DNA of 64,000 nt, taken from NCBI GenBank assembly GCA_039654915.1, contig CM077596.1, forward strand, positions 69,007,751-69,071,750, in the 5' to 3' direction. Below, piece by piece: positions 62,148 through 64,000 of this stretch. The stretch comes from Aquilaria yunnanensis (lineage: Eukaryota > Streptophyta > Magnoliopsida > Malvales > Thymelaeaceae). The notes under the pieces were generated by a model. It was not told the DNA's origin and made no database searches. It saw only the letters and a program-made list of their open reading frames with translations. Position 1 is the stretch's first letter, and every line of letters begins with the position of its first letter. The position numbers and the translations under genes were made by a program.

Positions 62148-63504
62148 GGGTAAAATCCAAATTTAGTCCCCTAACTTTAAGAGTCGTCCTAATGTGGTCC
62201 CTTAACTCAAAAAGTGACTATTAAAGTCCCTTAACTCAACTCACGTGTCCTATTCTGGTCCCTACCATCAGTTAAGGCGTTAATTCGGATGAAAATTGCC
62301 TACGTGGCACCCCAACTGCCACTTGGCATTCTCTTTTATAACAATAAGTGACAAGACTGGAAGGATAATAAATCTATAGGTAGAATTGACACAGATGAAT
62401 AACCCTAAAGACCCAAAACATAATTTAACCCAATCTTCTTCTTCTTCCCCAATCTTCTTCGTCGATGAGCAGGACTACACTCTAGGTCAATTTGGGTCAA
62501 TCTGCGGCTGCACCCACTCCGTAGCCATAGGGCAGTGGTCTTGCTTAAACATGACCGAGAGAATGAGGTGCTCGACGAGCATGCGAACTTCAATTTCCTG
62601 TCAAAGCTGACGTCTTCAGTCGCTCCCATGGAGCAAATCTTCACCTTTTTGGCGTTGCTGTTGAAAATGGAGTTCAGGAAGGTAGAGATTCGGCCATGCG
62701 GGGGAGATGGGTTGCTTTACCTTCTTTAGCTTGCCATAAATCTTGAGAGCTTTGAGTTTTGTCTTGGTGAAGTTCAAATCGGTGTCTCTTCTCGGCTTCT
62801 GGCAGTCGTTCTTGTACAAATTTTTTTGCTCGAATGGGAAACAGAGAGTTCTCCCGTGCTTCGGCCTTTGAACAAAAATGCCAAAAAGAAGATCTCATTG
62901 ATTTGTCTCTGCAGCTCAACTCCGCCTTCGACGAGGAGAAGATTCCACTGGAGCTGGAATCCAAGGAACTGGAAGCCGAATTCAAGTGCGTCGTGCTGAA
63001 CCCATGAACACTCTATTTCTCGAGCCACTTGTCAACCACCATCTCTCTCCGGAAATTCAACAAACCGTTCCTTCAACGATTCTAACGCCGCCAACCACCC
63101 GAATTTCCACTGCTTTAAGGATAATATCTCGGCCAAGAGGCCAAGCAATGCTGGGCAAAAGGCGTCAGGGGGGTTGCTGGGCAAACTGAACAACACGCAG
63201 ATTGGGGAAGAAGAAGAATATTGAGTTAAAGTACATTTTGGGTCCTTAGGATTATTCATTTGTGCCTATTCTACCATGGGATTTATTATCCTTTCAATCT
63301 TGTCACTTATTGTTATAAAAGAGGATACCACGTTGTAGTTGGGTGCCACATAAGTAATTTCCGTCAGAAATAATGTCTCAACTAACGGTAGGGACCAGAA
63401 TAGGACGCGCAAGTTGAGTTAGGGACTTTAATGGTCGCCTTTTGAGTTAAGGGACCACATTAGGACAACCCTTAAAATTAGGGGACTAAATTTGGATTTT
63501 ACCC
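62148..63504. mobile_element. Mutator-like element with about 300-bp TIRs and gene-like interior (Pack-MULE-like), 1357 bp
   Basis: Left end GGGTAAAATCCAAATTTAGT and right end, read in reverse complement, GGGTAAAATCCAAATTTAGT are inverted repeats extending about 300 bp inward, as far as the CCCAATCTTCTTCTTC block. The flanks ATTATGCTAA (62138-62147) and ATTATGTTAA (63505-63514) are a 10-bp duplication with one mismatch. The interior 62500-63180 is GC-rich and codon-like in places (on the plus strand near 62860-63005 it reads SLQLNSAFDEEKIPLELESK and ends NP-stop), suggesting captured host exons; the parent gene is not recognised. No transposase is encoded. Confidence 0.85.
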
Positions 63505-63514
63505 ATTATGTTAA

Positions 63515-63794
63515 TGGGTAATTTAACTACAAAAAAACTATAATAGCCAATCTACGCAATAGCAAAAGGTTTAGTGGGTTATTTGATGCTTTTTCCTTTT
63601 TTTTTTCTTCTTCAGGAGCCAAGCGGAAAACAAATTTGAAGCAATAGAACGAGAATTTCTAAGGATTCAAATAATGGTCAAAGTAAACTCAAAGAAAGCT
63701 GGTCAATAAGCTGACAATCATAATAACATCAAAATCTACAATCGGCTTCGGGTTTGTTGACCTTAATTAATGTTGGAGCATTTTGACATCTTAA
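63515..63794. other. Probable 3' UTR or intergenic DNA
   Basis: It lies downstream of the stop codon of the minus-strand frame at 63795. AT-rich, with a poly-T stretch near 63600. No coding pattern. Confidence 0.45.
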
Positions 63795-63998
63795 TTATCT
63801 CAACCACCTCCTGAGATCAGCGGTTGATGGTGGAAAGATTTCTGGGCCGAAACTCTTTGCACAACAAGAGGACTCCCTAGACATCTGCTCCATGCCAAAA
63901 TGTTCTCCAGATTTATTTTTATTGAAACGAGGACTTCCCGAGTTATAGTCGTGGTTTCGACCGTTTCCGTCATTGCAGAAGCTAGCCTCGGCAGCAGC
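63795..63998 (-). CDS. C-terminal exon of an unidentified protein, continuing off the window
   Basis: On the minus strand the frame is open from the window edge to a TAA at 63797-63795, giving 67 residues with no ATG required. The composition is polar and Ser/Asn/Gly-rich with short motifs ([31 protein letters not shown]) and it ends [13 protein letters not shown]. Compared with the AT-rich DNA to its left, base composition is gene-like. Such polar tails are typical of plant nuclear or regulatory proteins, but I recognise no family. It is partial at its 5' side: the rest, with any further exons, lies beyond 64000. Confidence 0.5.
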   Translation of the reverse strand, partial: AAAEASFCNDGNGRNHDYNSGSPRFNKNKSGEHFGMEQMSRESSCCAKSFGPEIFPPSTADLRRWLR

Positions 63999-64000
63999 CG

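Noticed and set aside
1..64000. tRNA, rRNA, CRISPR or bacterial-type operon features
   Set aside because: None seen; the only tRNA-like match is the SINE head near 36610, which lacks a full cloverleaf.

Overview
This window is nuclear DNA from a flowering plant, most likely a core eudicot. The evidence is phase-consistent GT-AG introns, plant-only gene families (a CDPK-related kinase, a GRF-interacting factor, a growth-regulating factor, an LRR receptor kinase) and long AT-rich intergenic stretches full of plant transposons. I cannot name the species. There is no bacterial, organellar or viral gene cluster.

Layout. 1-703: right end of a long-TIR, Mutator-like element holding a 92-bp GC-rich minisatellite. 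1781-5779 (-): 11-exon CDPK-related kinase, about 575 aa. 5.8-14.2 kb: repeat-rich, with a tandem repeat split by a solo LTR, a 927-bp CACTA-type element and a decayed LINE. 14479-20552 (+): 15-exon coiled-coil protein, about 844 aa, with a GC-AG intron. 21673-24072 (-): 4-exon GRF-interacting factor, 181 aa. 24436-25587 (+): 2-exon, 72-aa single-pass membrane protein, divergent from the GIF gene across 363 bp. 25996-29475 (-): LRR receptor kinase, about 1124 aa, one intron. 29.5-53.6 kb: no convincing gene, but many datable insertions, including a Stowaway MITE nested in another, a Mutator-like element with a perfect 9-bp target duplication, two poly-A retroposons with perfect 13-19 bp target duplications, a SINE-like tRNA head, a CACTA-like element and a decayed gag-like stretch. 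53668-55660 (+): growth-regulating factor, 523 aa, QLQ and WRC domains, with a miR396 site. 55.7-63.5 kb: three Mutator-like long-TIR elements and unclassified repeats. 63795-63998 (-): an open reading frame running off the window edge, probably the 3' end of one more gene.

How the genes relate. The clearest functional link is the GIF gene and the GRF gene, about 30 kb apart: GRF QLQ domains bind the SNH domain of GIF co-activators, and the GRF transcript is under miR396 control in all known plants. The kinase, the coiled-coil protein and the receptor kinase are signalling proteins with no visible common pathway. The coiled-coil protein resembles plant CDPK-adaptor coiled-coil proteins as I remember them, which would make its closeness to a CDPK-related kinase curious, but this is unproved.

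Gene models were built by joining exons by hand at GT/GC-AG borders, with reading phase and family similarity as checks. Exon borders are generally firm; UTR ends and transposon class names are less so.
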